64,000 nucleotides of DNA from Cladosporium sp. IMV 00045 (GCA_001931905.2 MSJI02000807.1:1-64000); one strand, 5' to 3'. Shown: positions 1 to 14,609, numbered from the stretch's first letter. Notes: generated by a model from the letters alone, not told the origin. Numbers and translations: made by a program.

Positions 1-465
1 ATACAAGGGAGGGAAATGCCAGCCCTCAGGTGGAAGTAGAGCAAGCAGGGAGGAGCGGGAGCACCATTACATGCGGGACATGTCAATTAGTACTAGGACT
101 GGGACTAGGAGAGACACAGAGAGAGGCGCATGGAGGCGCAGTGCCGAGTGACGACTGGCCAAGACCATCGATTAACGGTCGAGGTGCCATAGGGCTGAGG
201 AAATATGTCACTGCTCCTCGGTCGTAGTCGCTCGGCCCGCCCTGTCCGTCATTGCCCTCGCGTCGATGCTTCCTTGGTGGTGGCGGCGGGCTTGCTCTCT
301 CCCTGCGCCAGCCGAACGGCTTCAGTTCCGCGTTTGTTTACTGCAGAGTAAATACATACTCCAGACGACGACGACACGTGAATTGGAGACAGCACAACAT
401 ATTGATTTCACTGGCCAAACAAAGAAGCTGAAGAGAGCTGTCTGCACATACATCAAAACACAGCC
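1..465. other. Upstream region of the condensin gene, no gene seen
   Basis: Short open frames on both strands have no recognisable protein signature. The stretch ends in the A-rich leader directly before the condensin start codon, so it probably holds the promoter and 5' leader of that gene. No RNA gene or repeat was noticed. Confidence 0.5.
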
Positions 466-2916
466 ATGCCGCGCGTGCGCGCTTCCGCAAACCAGGCGGC
501 GCCTAACTACGCCTCGCCTGTGAAAACAATGTCAATACCGCTCAACGACGACCGCTCAGAGAAAGCAGCACGTCTGCAATCACGACACATGGCACACTCA
601 AAGCAGCTCCACGAACTCAAAGCTGCCGCGACACCCAACAAAAAGCGCAAGTCACTGGGCGCCGAGGGACCAGAGACACCGTCGCAAGAGGATGGATTCG
701 GCGTACGAGGCGATGCGGTCACGCCTATGAAGCGTGTGCCCATCCTCGCCAACTTCGAAGAGTGGATGAAAATGGCTACGGACAACAAGATCAACGCGAA
801 CAACAGCTGGAATTTTGCGCTCATTGATTATTTCCACGACATGAGTTTGTTGAAGGAGGGAGACCAGATCAACTTTCAGAAGGCGAGCTGCACGCTTGAT
901 GGCTGTGTCAAGATTTACACGAGTCGTGTGGACAGTGTTGCGACTGAGACTGGCAAGCTGTTGAGCGGTCTCGCCGACAGCGGGAACAAGAAGCGCAGAG
1001 GCGACGACGCGGATGCGGATGGTGAGGAGGGCGACGAGGACGAGGAAGGCGAAGACGGACAGAAGAAAAGGAGCAAGAAAAAGGCGCAGCGCTCGGCCGA
1101 AGCTACTCTTGTCAACTCCTTTGAGCAGCTGAGATTGAAAAAGATGGAGCTCGAGTTCTCTGTGGATCCTCTTTTCAAAAAGGCGTCTGCGGACTTTGAC
1201 GAGGGAGGCGCGAAAGGTCTGCTTCTGAACCATCTCTCCATCGATGGCACGGGCAGGATTGTATTTGACAGCAGTGATGACGCGCGAGAGGTGGAGGAGA
1301 CCAGACAAGACAGCATGGAGCCTGAAGGAGAACAAGAACCAAGCAAGGACGAGGCCACTGTTGGCGAGCCGGCAGATGCGGAGGGCTTGATCAACATTGC
1401 CTCACTGGGCGCACGCTTCTTCCCCAATCTCGACGCACTGGACAGTCAAGACATTTGCCCCTCGCTCAAGGCCTTTGAGTTGGGAGGAGGCGACGGATCA
1501 ATGGACTTGCCATTCCTCAAGGCGCCCGAGAACTGGAGGGACGAGCATCCGGAATCGGCTGATCAGGATGATGACGAAGAGGCTGGTGGCTTTGACGGAC
1601 CCGCACCTTTTGACGACGATGGTGTTGGTGCAATCAACTTTGACGACGACGTAGAGGTCGGATTCGGCGAAGGCGGCGAAGCGTGGGCAAAAGATGCTGC
1701 GATCCAGCCTCAGATGCGCGTACACAATGCCTCAGCGGATGGCAACGAAGAAGGCGACGAAGTTGGCACATTCGATACCGAAGGAAACGCCTACGGTGTC
1801 ACCCTGCAGCATCGGGAGCAGAATGACCATGAAAACATTCTAAACTACTTCGACACAGCCCTCCACAAGAACTGGGCAGGCCCCGAGCACTGGAAGATTG
1901 CTCGCATCAAAGAAGCAAACAAGCCAGCTGCGCCGCAACGAGTCCGCAAGGAGAAGGAACCTTTCGAGATCAACTTCGCAGCCCCAATGTGCAGCGAGCT
2001 GGCAAGCATGCTCTACACCAAGGCCTCGAGCAACGCAGCGATTTCTCTTCCCAAGCGTGAGTGGAGAAGCAAGACCCGCAACCTCCTTCCGGACGACAAG
2101 CATTTCAACTCCAAGGACCTCCTGAAGCTCTTCCTCAAGCCCAAAGCTAAGCTCGGCGCAAGAAAGGGTCTCAAGCCCATGCGTGCCCACGAGGAAGTCG
2201 ACGAAGCATACTGGGCTGCCAACGGTGGACCTCCAGTGGCCGTCGAAGAGCCAGTCCAAGGCGACTATGACGCTAACTTCTTTGCCGATGACAACCTGCC
2301 CATGGCTGGCGACATGGACGAAGATTCCTTCGCCGACGCCCGCGAGGCATTCTCACCTGGTCTCGACGACGGTGGCATGGCTTCAGGACCTACAGGCCCG
2401 GGCATTGATGCCGTCGCTGGAAGCGCCGATCCCGCGCAAGAAGGAGCTTTCGGCGCGCAGCTCGTCACGCAGAGCAGACGACTAAGACCCGAGTACGTAC
2501 AGTACGCTCGCGTAGCCAAGAAGGTAGACGTGAGGCGCCTGAAAGAGGAGATGTGGCGAGGCATTGGCTTCGGCGAAGAAAGGTCCGTACCAATCAGAAT
2601 CTTTGTCTACGATTGGAGAATAAAGAACTAACCAACCACCCAAAACAGAGAACCCCCCACCCCCTCAGCGCAGAAACCGCAAACCCCCACCCTCGCCCCC
2701 GACGAGTCCGGCACGCTCATGTTCACGGACATCATGAACAACCTCTCGCACGTCTACCCCAAACAACAGCTCAACGACATCTCCACGTCGTACGGTTTCA
2801 TCTGTCTTCTGCACTTAGCCAACGAAAAGGGTCTGGTGATCGAGAACGTTGAAGGCTGGGAGAATTTGAGCGTCAAGAGGGATTTCGAGGCGCAGGTCAG
2901 CGAGGGTGATATCTGA
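466..2916 (+). CDS. BRN1: Condensin complex subunit 2 (CAP-H/Barren/Cnd2 kleisin)
   Basis: Kleisin subunit of condensin, which bridges the SMC2/SMC4 heads and compacts mitotic chromosomes in the nucleus. Exon 1 is 466-2582 and exon 2 is 2649-2916. The 66-base intron (GTCCGT...ACAG) keeps the frame, giving about 794 residues. The N-terminal Barren block is clear ('VPILANFEEWMKMATDNKIN', 'NSWNFALIDYFHDM', a 'FQKASCTLDGCVKIYTSRVD' segment). A lysine/acid-rich linker follows, then the long acidic middle typical of CAP-H. The C-terminal winged-helix end is carried by exon 2 ('LMFTDIMNNLSHVYPKQQL', 'SYGFICLLHLANEKGL'). Without the splice the frame would stop at 2631 and lose this conserved end. A second in-frame ATG at 529 is an alternative start. 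The neighbour downstream is on the opposite strand. Confidence 0.93.
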
Positions 2917-3069
2917 GAATGTTGATTCCTCTGCGGCTTTGACTGGCTGTTTTCATTTTCTGAGTTTATGAGTTACGGTGGCGTTGAGGGTACGGATATA
3001 CGCCTGAGTGCTGCATGGGTTGGGTTGGAAATTCTTTTGTGGGTGTAAATGAACGGCTTTCGTAGATTT

Positions 3070-5128
3070 TCAATTCTCTTTCCTCTTAATGTTCGAGTTG
3101 CGCAAACCGCTGCTTTTTGTATCGGAGAAAACACGCGGTACTGTTCCTTTCCAAGTAACGACTGTGAATACATTTCTACCAAACTCTGTAGATATACCCG
3201 TCAGACGCCCCAATCTCAACCAGCACACCTCAATCCCCGCCACTTTCCTCCAACCCATCATCCTCCTCCCAACCCCAAGCCACCCTAACCTATCATCCGT
3301 CCCAGGACAATCAATAGCCGCGCAATTCCTCTGAGCCCGTCTCAGTATCCCAAGAGCTTGCCGCTGCGAAGCCTTGTCTGGGAGTATGTGACCAACTGTA
3401 CCAATAATATCGAACGAGATCAGCTCGCTGCAGGTGGCTTCATGAACAGCTTTGAGGCTGGCACGCAACTTACATAATGAAATAGGCAGAATGCTCATCA
3501 GCACAATGCCCGTAGCGTTCGCGTGGGATTTGGCGACGGCGCAGTAGGGTGAGGGATTCGGTCTGGTGTTTGAAGGGTGAGTTTCTGGGGTTGAGAGGGT
3601 GGAGGGCGGGCTTACGTTGATGTCGCAAGGGCTCAGTGGTTAGATTGTGCTGGGTGGGATGCTGTGATCAGGAGGAGGCGGGCGAGGCAGTAGTATTGAT
3701 GAGAAGCGGCTCTAAGAGTCGTAAGTAAAGGTGACCGCGTGGTTTCCGGAATAGGATCGAGCGAACCGTGTATATCATTAGCAAATGATACGATTCCATA
3801 AGGTTGATCTTCGCACGGCTGGGTCTGGAACGTGGGTAGGAAAGCCGCTGGTAACGTCTCTTTCCACTGGATTAAATCGTTGTTGAGCTTCAGCCATCTC
3901 TCCGAGCTCTGCGGATGTCCGTCGTAGCAGAACCCTATCACAGACACGACCAACATCGTTATCCTTGCGTTGACCACTCTAGGATCTTCAGCCTTGGAGA
4001 AAATACCCTCCATGAGGCAGCAATTGACAGAAGCCTGTGAGAGCGGTTGTCTGTTGATCAAGGCGACGTGGATGTACAAGCGAAGAACATTCATGAGAAT
4101 CGCCGCATGCAAAGTAGAAGTCGGGTTCCGATTCCAGGCCTCAACGTCTTCGTCGAGGCCGAGGAGACTGTGGGATGCTGCGTTGTGGGATGCGACGCGG
4201 ATGATGTTGATTGCTGCGAGCATGGGTGCTTCGAAGGCTCGAGCCTGTAGGTCCGGAAGAAGAGTGCGGAAGCATTCGTCTTGGTAGTGGAGGGTTACGG
4301 ATTCTTCGAGCTCGCCTTGGAGATTGAGATGGTGAGATGATAAGGCAAGAATGGCGTTTAAGAGGGGTGGGCAGCATACTGCTAGGTTGGGTAGAATACA
4401 GCCAAAGTGCTTAATGGTGTCTGAATGGTCAAACCAAAGCGCTATGTTATTGATGTAGTGATGCATCAACCTAGCCTCTGACTGATTCTTGAAAGGCCAT
4501 AGTGCGTCGTTCGTCGTTTCAATCGCCGTATAATAAGAGCCTGCGGAGCTCGATGACTGATCAATCTCTGATCCGCTGTGGTTAGGTGGTATGTCGCTGC
4601 TATGAGCTCCGAAACATGCTACGGTCGGAGGGCGAATTGCCCTATCATTCGAGATGGAGACGTCGCTCTGATTTATGGCGCTAGGTGTCGATAAAGAGGT
4701 TGACTGGTCTGTAAAAGTCACTGCATGGTGACGAGGTGTTAGTACAGGATATCGAAAGAATTATATATGCCCCGAAATCTGATCGGATTAGGTCAAATGC
4801 ATGTTTTTGGTCTGTTATGTATACCGATAGAACAGCTACACGTACCAGCAGGGAAACCTAACCACGTATGTTGATCGTTGAAATTGAGATTATATCGCCT
4901 CCTACGGCGTACGATATCAATATTAGTTTCTCCTAAGATGACATGGTCCGACTCCTTGCTGCAGATGCGAACTCCTCGGCGACAGTAACCGCAAGCAGGC
5001 TGTTGACCATCACACCTTAGGTGACGAGCTCGGCACTCGTGACTGCATGTAATAAGGCGGATTAGCCGTCATTCTGGACTGTGGCTTACGATTCCAGATT
5101 GCAGATGGGACGGGCCCTTGTATACCAT
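3070..5128 (-). CDS. Zn(II)2Cys6 fungal transcription factor (ARCA-like), possibly degenerate
   Basis: Putative nuclear DNA-binding regulator; its targets are unknown. The reverse strand reads a short 'MVYKGPS' start (5128), then an exon at 5042-4846 with most of a zinc cluster (HECRARHLRCD, ACGYCRRGVRIC). The main exon at 4720-3633 carries the fungal-specific regulatory domain ('PLLNAILALSSHHLNLQGE', 'YYCLARLLLITASHP'). The intron 4845-4721 splices cleanly (GTACGT...GCAG). Two things are wrong. The first exon and the cluster exon do not join in frame with a normal GT-AG intron, so the first cysteine cannot be placed. The middle exon also hits TGA at 3633, while regulator-like C-terminal sequence continues at about 3560-3300 ('SHANATGIVLMSILPISL', 'QRQALGILRRAQ'), perhaps with another intron near 3475. 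The gene is either a pseudogene or affected by sequence errors. Family call is good; exact exons are uncertain. Confidence 0.6.
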
Positions 5129-6143
5129 GAGCGTTGCTTTCTCCTAACCATGTCGTTGGTACAAATATGCGATTGCATACGTCAATGACGAGATGACGAG
5201 GAGCGGCCAGCTTGGAGTGCGCAAGATAAATACAAATCCAACTTTGCCATCAGAATATTACTTTCGTTCAAGTGCTCTGTAAGGCTACGATGTGTTGTGT
5301 TGCATCAACCTGATTACCTTAGCAATAGCGAATTGAGGCGTAATTAGCCACAGAAGCGTCTACCGGGAGGTTCAGCGTACGTAAGCAGCCGTGCAAGCTG
5401 AGTGCATGACTGAGAGATGTATCGCCCCGAGATGTACACTCCTGTATCGCCAGGCGAGGGCTGGAAATCGAGTCTTCCCGAATATACGATCTTATACCAC
5501 ATATCGGCGTGGCAGTTTGACCCGGCGGTCTTGGCAATGCTCATGTCATGGCGTTCCTGACATAAGGATTTCCAATCTGGTCGGCCAGACTGATGACATG
5601 CGCTCATAGTTCTTTCATAGCGAAATTACCACATATTTCACACAGTAAAGAGGACAGAAAAGGGACTGTACAGCTGATCATTGCCCTCTACTCCATTGTC
5701 GTTTTTTAGACGAGGAGCGGACGGCACCCAAGATCCTCTGAAAAGTCGTTCTCCACTAGCACAGACGGTTTTCGTCGTCATGGAGCATCACCCGATAAGG
5801 CGGCTCTCGATTCGAAAATGCTTTTATAGGCAGTGTTGATTGTTTGCGTTGTTCATGAAGAAGAAAAAGAGGAATATTTGCGCGGGCGACAGCAAGTTTT
5901 ATTTTCTCGCTGGCTGGCGGCAAGCTCAGACGAAAAGGCGCGGGCCGACCCTGCGATACCGAGCCAATAGCAGTCGGACAACAGGACCCTTGCGAACAGT
6001 CATGAGCGCGGGCCAAAAAATGTGAGGGCGTGACGCATTTGGGGGCGCGGCGGGCCATGTAGATTATCAGACGGGATTATTAGAAAGCGTCCATTGTCAA
6101 TTGAATTCTGTTCACTTCACAAACACATACACATACAGCAATC
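5129..6143. other. Divergent intergenic region between the zinc-cluster regulator and LYS1
   Basis: About 1 kb between two genes transcribed away from each other, so both promoters should lie here. The short open frames are unlike any protein I know. The last 80 bases before 6144 are A/C-rich leader sequence (repeated ACACATAC). Confidence 0.5.
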
Positions 6144-7585
<1,442 letters not shown>

Positions 7586-7771
7586 GCGCTGTAGCTGCAC
7601 GGGAATGATGAAATGAGTGACAAGACTAGAATAGAAAGTTTTCCTGGAAGAAAAAAGCATGTAACCGAGCATTTGTATGTCGAATGAAATTCTTCCCCAG
7701 TGACAGTCCACGTGTGGACTTGATTCCACAAAATGTCTGCTTCTACATCCGACGTTCCATCTCAACATATA

Positions 7772-8712
7772 TCATGACCGAAATTTGCTCTTCCTCCCCC
7801 CTTCACTAGGCGTCGAAGTCCCACTGCCTCCATCCTCCACCTTCCGCGCCGGAACGAAATCCAGCTTCTCCCTCTCCCCCACCCTCTTCTTCTCCCTCCG
7901 CTCATTCGCCCTCACCAAACTCTCCACATAGCAATCCTCCGGCCAACGCGCCGGCACCTCAAGCCCCTCCGGCAGCGAACTCATATAAACCTCCTCCTGC
8001 TCCTCAATCCCCGCAAAAGCCAGCAGTTTCGGCAGCAAGCTGGGATTGCGCAGCGAGGCGGACGTTTGCAAGCGCTCATTGAAGTGCACTCCTTGCTTTT
8101 TCAGTTCCAGGAAGCGCTCGAGCTGCTTCGTCGTCGCGGCCAGCGTCGCTGCTTCTTCGCTGTTTTGAGGGGGCCCGGGAGGCGCGTCGGGGATGTCGAA
8201 GTTGGGCACTGGTGGCATGGTGAGCTCGCGCAGGCGTTGCCGCGTGAAGGTATATGGTGAGAAGGGCGCATCGTCGCCGGGAGGTGTGACGGTTGCTGCA
8301 TTTTCGTCTAGGGACGGGCCTGGGGCTGCTGGACCTGGCGCTGGCCCGGCCTCTGGTATTGTTGCTGGTCGGAGAGGAACATCTTCAGTAGATGTGGGAG
8401 GTGGATCGACTTTGGGAGCCTTTAGAGGTTGGGTTTCGATGTTTGCGTCTGGATGTGCGGTCGGCGCTGTTGGGCTGATCAGGCTCGGTGGTCATTTCAC
8501 ATCTTCATTGAAAGGCCTCGTACTCTCCAATGGGGCAGTCAGATGATCGGGAGGGTTATCATCGAGCTTGGCTATCTAGCGTCAAGGTACTGTTAGTAGG
8601 TATCCGTGTCTTCACAGTGAATTTACTAGCAGTGCTCTACCTTTGTTGGTCTCTGCGACGACACATCGTCTTCCTCTTCATCACTGCTGCCGTAACCGAC
8701 AAGAGCACTCAT
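7772..8712 (-). CDS. HCNGP-like (SAP30BP family) transcriptional regulator/spliceosome-associated protein
   Basis: HCNGP/SAP30BP proteins are nuclear regulators. Exon 1 (8712-8641) encodes the typical start 'MSALVGYGSSDEEEDD'. The second part (from about 8575 to 7772) carries the signature block 'SPYTFTRQRLREL', 'MPPVPNFDIPDAPPGPPQ', 'TKQLERFLELKKQGVHFNE', 'SASLRNPSLLPKLL' and the Lys-rich tail. The first intron (GTAGAG...CTAG, with a CTAAC branch site) is in phase. Between the two conserved parts, however, a TGA at 8494-8492 lies in the frame that otherwise joins them, and I could not find an in-phase intron that removes it. The family call is firm. The exon structure at 8575-8400 is not, and the gene may carry a nonsense mutation or a sequence error. 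Confidence 0.75.
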
Positions 8713-9048
8713 GCTCGCTTGTGATGGTCTTCTAGTGGTTGGTTTGGTTTTGGTCGCAAATGAGTCGCGACTCGGCTGCTCTCGTACGGCGTTTCTGTCG
8801 GCGCGTTCCTTCGCGAATCAATAGAGCCTCACGTCATTTGATGAGACGGCCGAGGCCGGCCCCTGCAGTTCCAGCCATTGAGGGGTCTGGGATTCATGTG
8901 GGAGTCATCCTCGCTGCGGCCATTGGGTCAGATATATTTTTGTGTTTCTGGACACATCTTGACATTTCCTTGCTTCTTCCTTCTGATAAACTGATTTTCT
9001 AGCTCTTGTTCCTTCCTTGCAGCGAAGAGAAATTCACTTTCATTCACC
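8713..9048. other. Divergent promoter region, HCNGP-like gene / DAHP synthase
   Basis: The 336 bases between two divergently transcribed genes must hold both promoters. It contains a perfect 12-bp GAGTC-type palindrome (8762-8773), listed separately, and a T-rich stretch just before the DAHP synthase leader. Confidence 0.5.
8762..8773. promoter_or_regulatory. Perfect 12-bp palindrome GAGTCGCGACTC
   Basis: Directly visible perfect inverted repeat with no spacer, lying 50 bases outside the HCNGP start and 276 bases before the DAHP synthase start. The preceding T makes a TGAGTC half, resembling half of a Gcn4/CpcA site (TGASTCA) but not the full site. A regulatory role is inference. Confidence 0.3.
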
Positions 9049-10310
<1,262 letters not shown>

Positions 10311-10611
10311 GCTCCGTGTGTAGATCTTGCCGGCTTGTTTGGAGCAGACGTGGGAGCGGATTGGCGAGGCGTTTGCTTGCATTCCTTTTTTGTATGGTTA
10401 TACCACAGGTACTTGAAAAGTCTTTTGCATTGTTTCAAACAGCTACGTAACGTTGTGACTGTCTCTCTCCCAGGTGCACATGGATCATGGATTCTCCACA
10501 CTGTATCACCGCACGCGGTCGTCCCGTATGCTCACAAGACTGTTTCATCCGTCGATCCCCACGAAGTTGCGTTACAATGAGTGCCTTATTGTCAAGGTAC
10601 CGACAAGTTAA
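10311..10611. other. 3' flank of DAHP synthase, nothing recognised
   Basis: T-rich downstream sequence of the DAHP synthase gene, presumably its 3' untranslated region and terminator. No open frame with protein-like sequence was noticed. Confidence 0.4.
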
Positions 10612-11523
10612 GTGCCTGCCGATTCTGCACAGCTTTGCTCCATAGCGACGACAAGCCATCACGTACTGCTCCTGACCATTGGGTCGAGAGACTTGGTGTC
10701 TAACTTGCCGGACAAGAGTGATGGGTCTATCGATGGAACGGTGAATCCCCCTGCTGCTTTCGCGGCCACGGCCTTTGACTTGCCGACGTCAGATCAAGGC
10801 TCAGGCAAGGGGCAAACCTGTCAGTGTGTGAGCGGCATGCATTGTCCTTTCATGCAGGGATTCGACAGGGACTACCCGCCTGTTGGTAATTGGAGTAGGC
10901 CATTTGCGTCGGAGCATGCTCCTTTCAACGTCTTCGTGTGCGAGTGGGCCGAGCAGACAAGGAATTTGACGTTTAACGAACCGTTCAACTGAAGACGTCT
11001 CATTGAACCTCACCTGCAATTGCTCTATGAGGATGCACACGCTCTTGGAAGTCCTGCAATGGCGTACAGAGTTGCGCAATATGCGAAGAATATGTGCTGA
11101 CTGCTAGTTTCATCCAAGATCTACGATGCTAGTCAAGGGCAGTTCGCAGTCAGCATGAACACTACTCCTCAAACGAGCTTCGACAACGACTGTTTGCTGC
11201 CACAAGTCCTGCGTATACTGCATGAATATTACAAACTTTATGAAGCCTTCGGTCGTTCTTCCGGGTATTTTTATCCCGCGTATGAGCTGTGGAAAAATGC
11301 TCGAAGGTCACACTCGCTGACCGGTCGACCCACTTGGATTGTCGAAAGAAGCTACGATCATGCTATTCCCATACCCATTCCAGCCTTCTGCGCCTTCGAG
11401 ATTACCGGTTACGACGCGGACTGCTCGACGAATCGACGATGGCCGGTCAATGGAGCCCTGCTTGCGCAAGACGCACACATTATCCACCACGTTTGTGGCA
11501 CATCCAGTGGAGTCCGGACCTAA
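10612..11523 (+). pseudogene. Decayed protein-coding remnant: one frame of 304 codons interrupted by two TGA stops
   Basis: One reading frame stays open from 10612 to 11523 apart from TGA at 10990-10992 and TGA at 11098-11100. Sequence on both sides of each stop looks like ordinary globular protein ('MQGFDRDYPPVGNWSRPF', then 'RRLIEPHLQLLYEDAHALG', then 'QVLRILHEYYKLYEAFGR', 'SYDHAIPIPIPAFCAFEITG'). I do not recognise a family. There is no good start codon at the 5' end (an in-frame TAA lies at 10609). The pattern suits a gene that has acquired nonsense mutations. Chance is possible, since only three uninterrupted segments of 126, 35 and 140 codons are involved. Confidence 0.35.
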
Positions 11524-13243
11524 TGCTGCCGCGTGAGGGGGCGTTCTGTTTGACATCGTCTTGGCTGTTTCGAAGCGAAAAAGAAAGCCCGACAAGAGGA
11601 TGAGGCGTCTGACGACGTTCCGTTCGTAGTCGGTAACACGGACAGGGCAGGAAGCAGCTGTCAAGTATGCGGACTCTGACGTTTTAGGATAGTACCGAAG
11701 TCTGATTGCTCATGGCAGAGGTCATTTTTACCGAGCTCGTGCCACAGGGTTCGCGTAGTCGAACGATTCTGAGTGTCCTCATGGGACCCAACGTCGTCTG
11801 CTTGCGTTGGTTTATGCCAGGCCGCAGATAACCGCAAGAACGTATGTGGTCTGTAAAGGGGTGGCCGCATGGAGGCAGCGGATAGCGTCTGTCAGCATCT
11901 GTCAAGAAAGGGAACCACGCAGTGCGGGCTGCACTCTCTGCCGATGAGGAGTCTCACCGCTGGCGCCATCGACCAATTTCCCATATGTGGCCCAATGCGC
12001 ATTTTCCATGGGAAATTTCGCGCCGAGAATTGTGTTCTTGACTGATACGACCGACGTGGCGTTGCGTCAGCATGCTCTCTGACGATCACTCGCCAATGCA
12101 GCACGGCATGAAATGCAGATTTGTTTGGTACAATGTCTTCGAACAGGTACTCCCGCTAGCCGGACGAGACACTCACCTGGCGCGCCGACCCTACCGCTAT
12201 GGCTGGCGGCACATTGATGCGTGGTTATCACGTGGAATCATCCACTGTACCAACGCCTTTGTCTGTCAGGGAAAGCCATCGTCTGATCATGTCCAACCAT
12301 CATTCGCCCTTTACGAGGTCAACTTAAGCTAGCTTCCCAGACGACGCTTCGCTGACTCCATCCGACCCGATGCCCCTATCCGCGCACGCCGTCAAGGGTT
12401 ATTGGGATTTGTGAACCCAATGCTTTGGCTCTCGGAAGCGAGCTGGGTGAAAGCAGCACGATGTCAGCAGTTGAAAGCGTGTGCCTGCAAGTCTGCACCC
12501 ACGTTGATCTTGATCGGATTGAGGCGGCCCTGCATGCGCTCGTGCACGAGCGGTATGCCGCCGGGTATCCTGCGTGGAGGAACCCGGGGATGCCGACATT
12601 TGGCGACACCTCCTGAGTCCTGAGAGAGAGACCTCTGGAGAGAGTACCACTATCGTGAAGCTTGGTCGCGGTTGCACAACACTTTGCGATAGGAGCCTCG
12701 ATGACGCCCTGATTCGTCTACACTATACATCTTGGGATAGCGCACTTGGATTTCGAATTTTGGGCGTCGACGATACGCTGGGTCGGCCATACATTGGAAG
12801 GAAAATTCCTGAGCTGTCGTTCCAGCATCAGTCATGATTTCATCTAATCATGCGGGTACCTCTCGTGGCACGACGCCACGGGAGAAGTCGTAATGACTAC
12901 GCGCGTGGAGCGGCCGAAGAAACCACTATCGTGTGGACTGGACACTCTCACAAGGATTCGGCAAGAGGAAAAGCTGTATCACGACTTCGTGACCGAAACG
13001 CTTCATCCGCTCTGATCAGACTGTGTCGCCCTCTGTTTGGAACGCAACCTTCCAGTGCCCTTCTCCCGAAGGCCCGAAGGGCTGTGGCTTTCGCCCTCCT
13101 CCCCGTCGCCCCTCGTCGGCGAAAATGCATATAAATTCACCCTTGATCGAGTTCAATCTTGGGGAGTTTTCCTCTGACCGAGCAACTCCGAACGCCTAAG
13201 AAACTACAACTCAACGATCACTCCAAGTCAAGAAGTCAATAAG
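11524..13243. other. Gene-poor stretch with scattered protein-like fragments
   Basis: No complete gene could be built. Short open segments with protein-like composition occur on the + strand at about 12072-12332, 12425-12616 ('HVDLDRIEAALHALVHERY') and 12574-12837, in different frames and with no convincing introns between them. They may be further remnants of the decayed unit upstream, or chance. The last 150 bases are the CT-rich leader of the next predicted gene. Confidence 0.3.
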
Positions 13244-13999
13244 ATGTCATCTCGCTCTGCCAAACCTGTGCGGTGCAGACACAGCTCTTCAAGCGTCTGC
13301 AGCCAGTGTCGACGGGAGCGACAGACTCTCCAGCAAGTCGGCTCATGGGCTCGCGGGTCGAGTCGTAACGAATCCAACGACTACGAGTCCTTCCTGCGAA
13401 ACAGTACGCACCGTTGACGATCAAAAGACCTCTTCAAAGACACTGACTAGTATCAAAAAAAGACCCCGACGCCCTCTCTGCCACTTACAACCCAACCCTC
13501 ACCACCACCATGCCCCTCCGCCACCAACCCGCCCCCACTCCAACGACCAAAACCAAGTCCTCCCACTCCCACTCCCACACTCACACCCACACGCAAACCC
13601 AGCCTTCAAGCCACCACCAGTCCAAACCCCGCCACCAACCCCAAAGCACCCACCACCAGCACCCCATTTCAACCACCAAAGCAAAAACCCCCACCAGCAG
13701 CATCGCCGCAACCCGCTCGACCAGTCCCTCCCTCTACCGCCCATCCGCAGGCCCAACAGCAGGTAGGCGGCACCAACCCAGCTTTCAACGCGCGCCAGAC
13801 TCTCCCAGCGAGCGCCAACGCCTCCCTCGTCGCGCGCGACGCTCTGCGCGCAATGTCTCCGCAGACGGCGAGGCGCGTGGGAGCCCACCTTGCGCTGAGC
13901 CAGCAGCACGCCAGGAGGGCGGAGGAGAGCGAGTCTGAGTCCGACTCGGAGGAGAGTGGGAGTGAGAGCGAATCGGGCGAGGAGTTGGGGGATGAGTGA
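13244..13999 (+). CDS. Hypothetical low-complexity protein (three-exon model)
   Basis: No family recognised. A consistent model is exon 1 13244-13403, exon 2 13451-13762 and exon 3 13809-13999, with GT-AG introns of 47 and 46 bases and 220 residues. Exon 1 encodes a Ser/Arg-rich start with a CSQC pair ('SSSVCSQCRRERQTLQQVGS'). Exon 2 is rich in His, Thr, Pro and Gln, including a run of alternating Ser/His then Thr/His. Exon 3 reads 'NASLVARDALRAMSPQTARR' and ends in an acidic Glu/Ser/Asp tail before TGA. Exon 3 is the most protein-like part and is in a different frame from exon 2, which the second intron corrects. The model is my own construction; low complexity makes chance open frames likely here, so treat the boundaries as tentative. 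Confidence 0.4.
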
Positions 14000-14609
14000 G
14001 AGGGCGTGTTTTCTTGTTTTGAAAGGCGCGGGATGTGGGATGTGGATGAGAATGGAGTTGTGTAGATGTTTTCCACCCCCTTTCTTTGGTCACTTCTTCC
14101 TTCTTCCAGGGTTTTCATTTCGCTTTCGAGTTTTCTCAAGATGACGAGAGCTCACACACTGATCTAATGACCAGCCGACAGTCGTTTTTGTAGATATCGC
14201 GTTCTTCGAGTCGATTGCCTTTTCTTTCCTCCTCTTTCTTTTATGTTTGATGGAAACCGACTTGGAGCCCGCTGGCGGGGTGCCATGCAACATCTCTCGA
14301 CAGTCTCAGAGACGTATCTGCTTGAAGGAGTCCTGGCGGGAAGGGCAAAGTGTAATTTATCTCAACGAATCCGAGAGCGATATCAATCCATCGACACGAA
14401 ACGTCCCCGTTGCTTATCGTTAGTATGCGGGCTGCCAAACCGCGGTCGTCAGCGCAGCATTAACAGATGACGAGATTCAGATTTCCAACAATCATCATCC
14501 ACAAGAGACAAGCAGAACGAGGATAGGGGGGACTTGAAGAAAAAGACCTAAAGTTTCCGTTTGGGGTTATTCCTACTGATACATACACGCCTTGCCCATC
14601 TCATGGCCT

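Noticed and set aside
652..1427. Long open frames on the strand opposite the condensin gene
   Set aside because: Shadow frames caused by the acidic and Ser-rich codon composition; no domain signatures.
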